Positions 63,241 through 64,000 of a DNA stretch of 64,000 nucleotides are shown piece after piece. Positions within the stretch are counted from its first letter, which is position 1, and each line of letters opens with the position of its first letter. Under the pieces are notes generated by a model. That model made no database searches, was not told the origin of the DNA, and worked only from the letters and a program-made list of their open reading frames with translations. The stretch lies in contig CM028884.1 of NCBI GenBank assembly GCA_016801885.1, positions 19,454,864 through 19,518,863 on the forward strand. Reading direction: 5' to 3'. A program made the position numbers and the translations under genes. This DNA comes from Toxotes chatareus. Taxonomy: Eukaryota; Chordata; Actinopteri; Toxotidae.

Positions 63241-63590
63241 AAATAATATACGTGACACGGGTGACGTAACCCTCGTTGCGTCACGGTCAGCTGTTCGATC
63301 AGGAAGTAAACAAACACTGAAGTGAAGGGGCAGCAAGACGGAGCAAGGTGGGAGACACGGTCCCGCTGCAGTGAGATGCAGCAAACGTTACTGATAGATT
63401 TCACTCTGTTTATCGCCTGAGTTTGCTAGTCTGACTGTTTTGCCATCGGTTGTTTGCGCGCTGGTGAAAAATAATAGACACAATAACAATGAAGTAGGAA
63501 GTTGCCTCTCGGCTCTGATGCACCGTTAGCTTTAGCTTTAGCGACAGCGTCTACAGCCACAGCAACCCGATGGCGTTTTAGTTGTTTGTC
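63241..63590. promoter_or_regulatory. CpG-rich promoter-like block downstream of baz2b
   Basis: About 20 CpG dinucleotides fall in roughly 350 bases, while the neighbouring kilobases have very few. It holds CRE/ATF-like GTGACGTAA and GCGTCAC and two ETS-like AGGAAGT words. Three + strand ATGs (63489, 63520 and 63571 areas) each stop within four codons, as in a noncoding leader. In mammals WDSUB1 lies downstream of BAZ2B in the same orientation, so this may be the wdsub1 promoter; that is a synteny inference and no wdsub1 exon is visible. Confidence 0.5.
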
Positions 63591-63757
63591 TACAGGTTAA
63601 AAAAAACAGATAAAAAAAAAAAACAAAACAACAAAACAAAACAAAACCCATTGACAGGAAAAAACACAGAAGACTTCATGGATTGTTGACCTAACATTTG
63701 TGTCTAACAGTCTGTTGAAGTGATTGTTATACACACTCTGTGTGTTGCCATCGTATA

Positions 63758-63945
63758 TAGGGCTGCAACTAATTATTTTAATTATATTTTAATGTGCATA
63801 TTAGTTTGTTGATTATACGGTTTTTTATTTTGTCTATAAAATATCAGGAAATTGTGTCTTAAAAACTGTCTTGTACTGGAACGTTTGTTTACTTATTGAT
63901 TCAGTATTAGTGAATTAATCGATTAATTGACTAATTGTTTCAGTT
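63758..63945 (+). repeat. dispersed teleost repeat family, copy F (short, both ends)
   Basis: Starts GGGCTGCAACTAATTATTTT and ends AATTAATCGATTAATTGACT and AATTGTTTCAGTTCT, so both inverted ends are present with a shortened middle. This is the best place to judge the termini. Confidence 0.5.
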
Positions 63946-64000
63946 CTTCTGCTGTGTAAGGTTAATTGTCAACATTAATGGCCCTTTCAAGCCGATGTAG

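Noticed and set aside
1..64000. Novel multi-gene defence or CRISPR-like system
   Set aside because: The window is vertebrate genomic DNA with one intron-rich gene; regular repeats are microsatellites without spacers.

Overview
This is vertebrate nuclear DNA, most likely from a percomorph-type teleost fish. The signs are small GT-AG introns, very abundant (CA/TG)n microsatellites, a Rex1/L2-like LINE remnant, a tRNA-Lys-derived SINE, and a dispersed teleost repeat with ATTAATCGATTAAT-like ends. I see no prokaryotic, plasmid or viral gene and no CRISPR array.

The window holds one protein-coding gene that I can recognise, on the + strand: baz2b (bromodomain adjacent to zinc finger domain 2B). 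I placed 36 coding exons by splice consensus, phase continuity and family similarity. The ATG is at 32669-32671 and the stop at 60464-60466. They join into one open frame of 7,299 nt (2,432 residues), with the BAZ2 order: Ser-rich N-terminus, acidic blocks, MBD/TAM, AT-hooks, Lys/Glu-rich coiled coil, DDT, WHIM motifs, PHD finger and C-terminal bromodomain. Family knowledge says BAZ2B is a non-catalytic subunit of ISWI (SMARCA1/SMARCA5) remodelling complexes and reads the histone H3 tail.

Region by region: 1-32666 has no recognisable coding exon. It is read as 5' intronic and regulatory DNA of baz2b, with one convincing 43-bp orphan exon (6654-6696, probably 5'UTR), many microsatellites, retroelement pieces (notably the LINE at 19001-21440, minus strand) and several unique AT-rich blocks that could be conserved noncoding elements. 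32667-37148 carries the first three coding exons around a 3.8-kb intron. 37810-60466 is the exon-dense body of the gene. 60467 to about 62560 is 3'UTR and downstream sequence with several poly(A) signals. 63241-63590 is a CpG-rich, promoter-like block, probably the start of the next gene (wdsub1 is the synteny guess).

The most useful observations concern baz2b transcript diversity: a 33-nt microexon with tandem donors, a 105-nt alternative donor before the PHD exon, and the 5'UTR exon with a tiny uORF. Others are a coding minisatellite, a SINE nested in an older repeat, and the downstream promoter. I did not find a previously undescribed multi-gene system.
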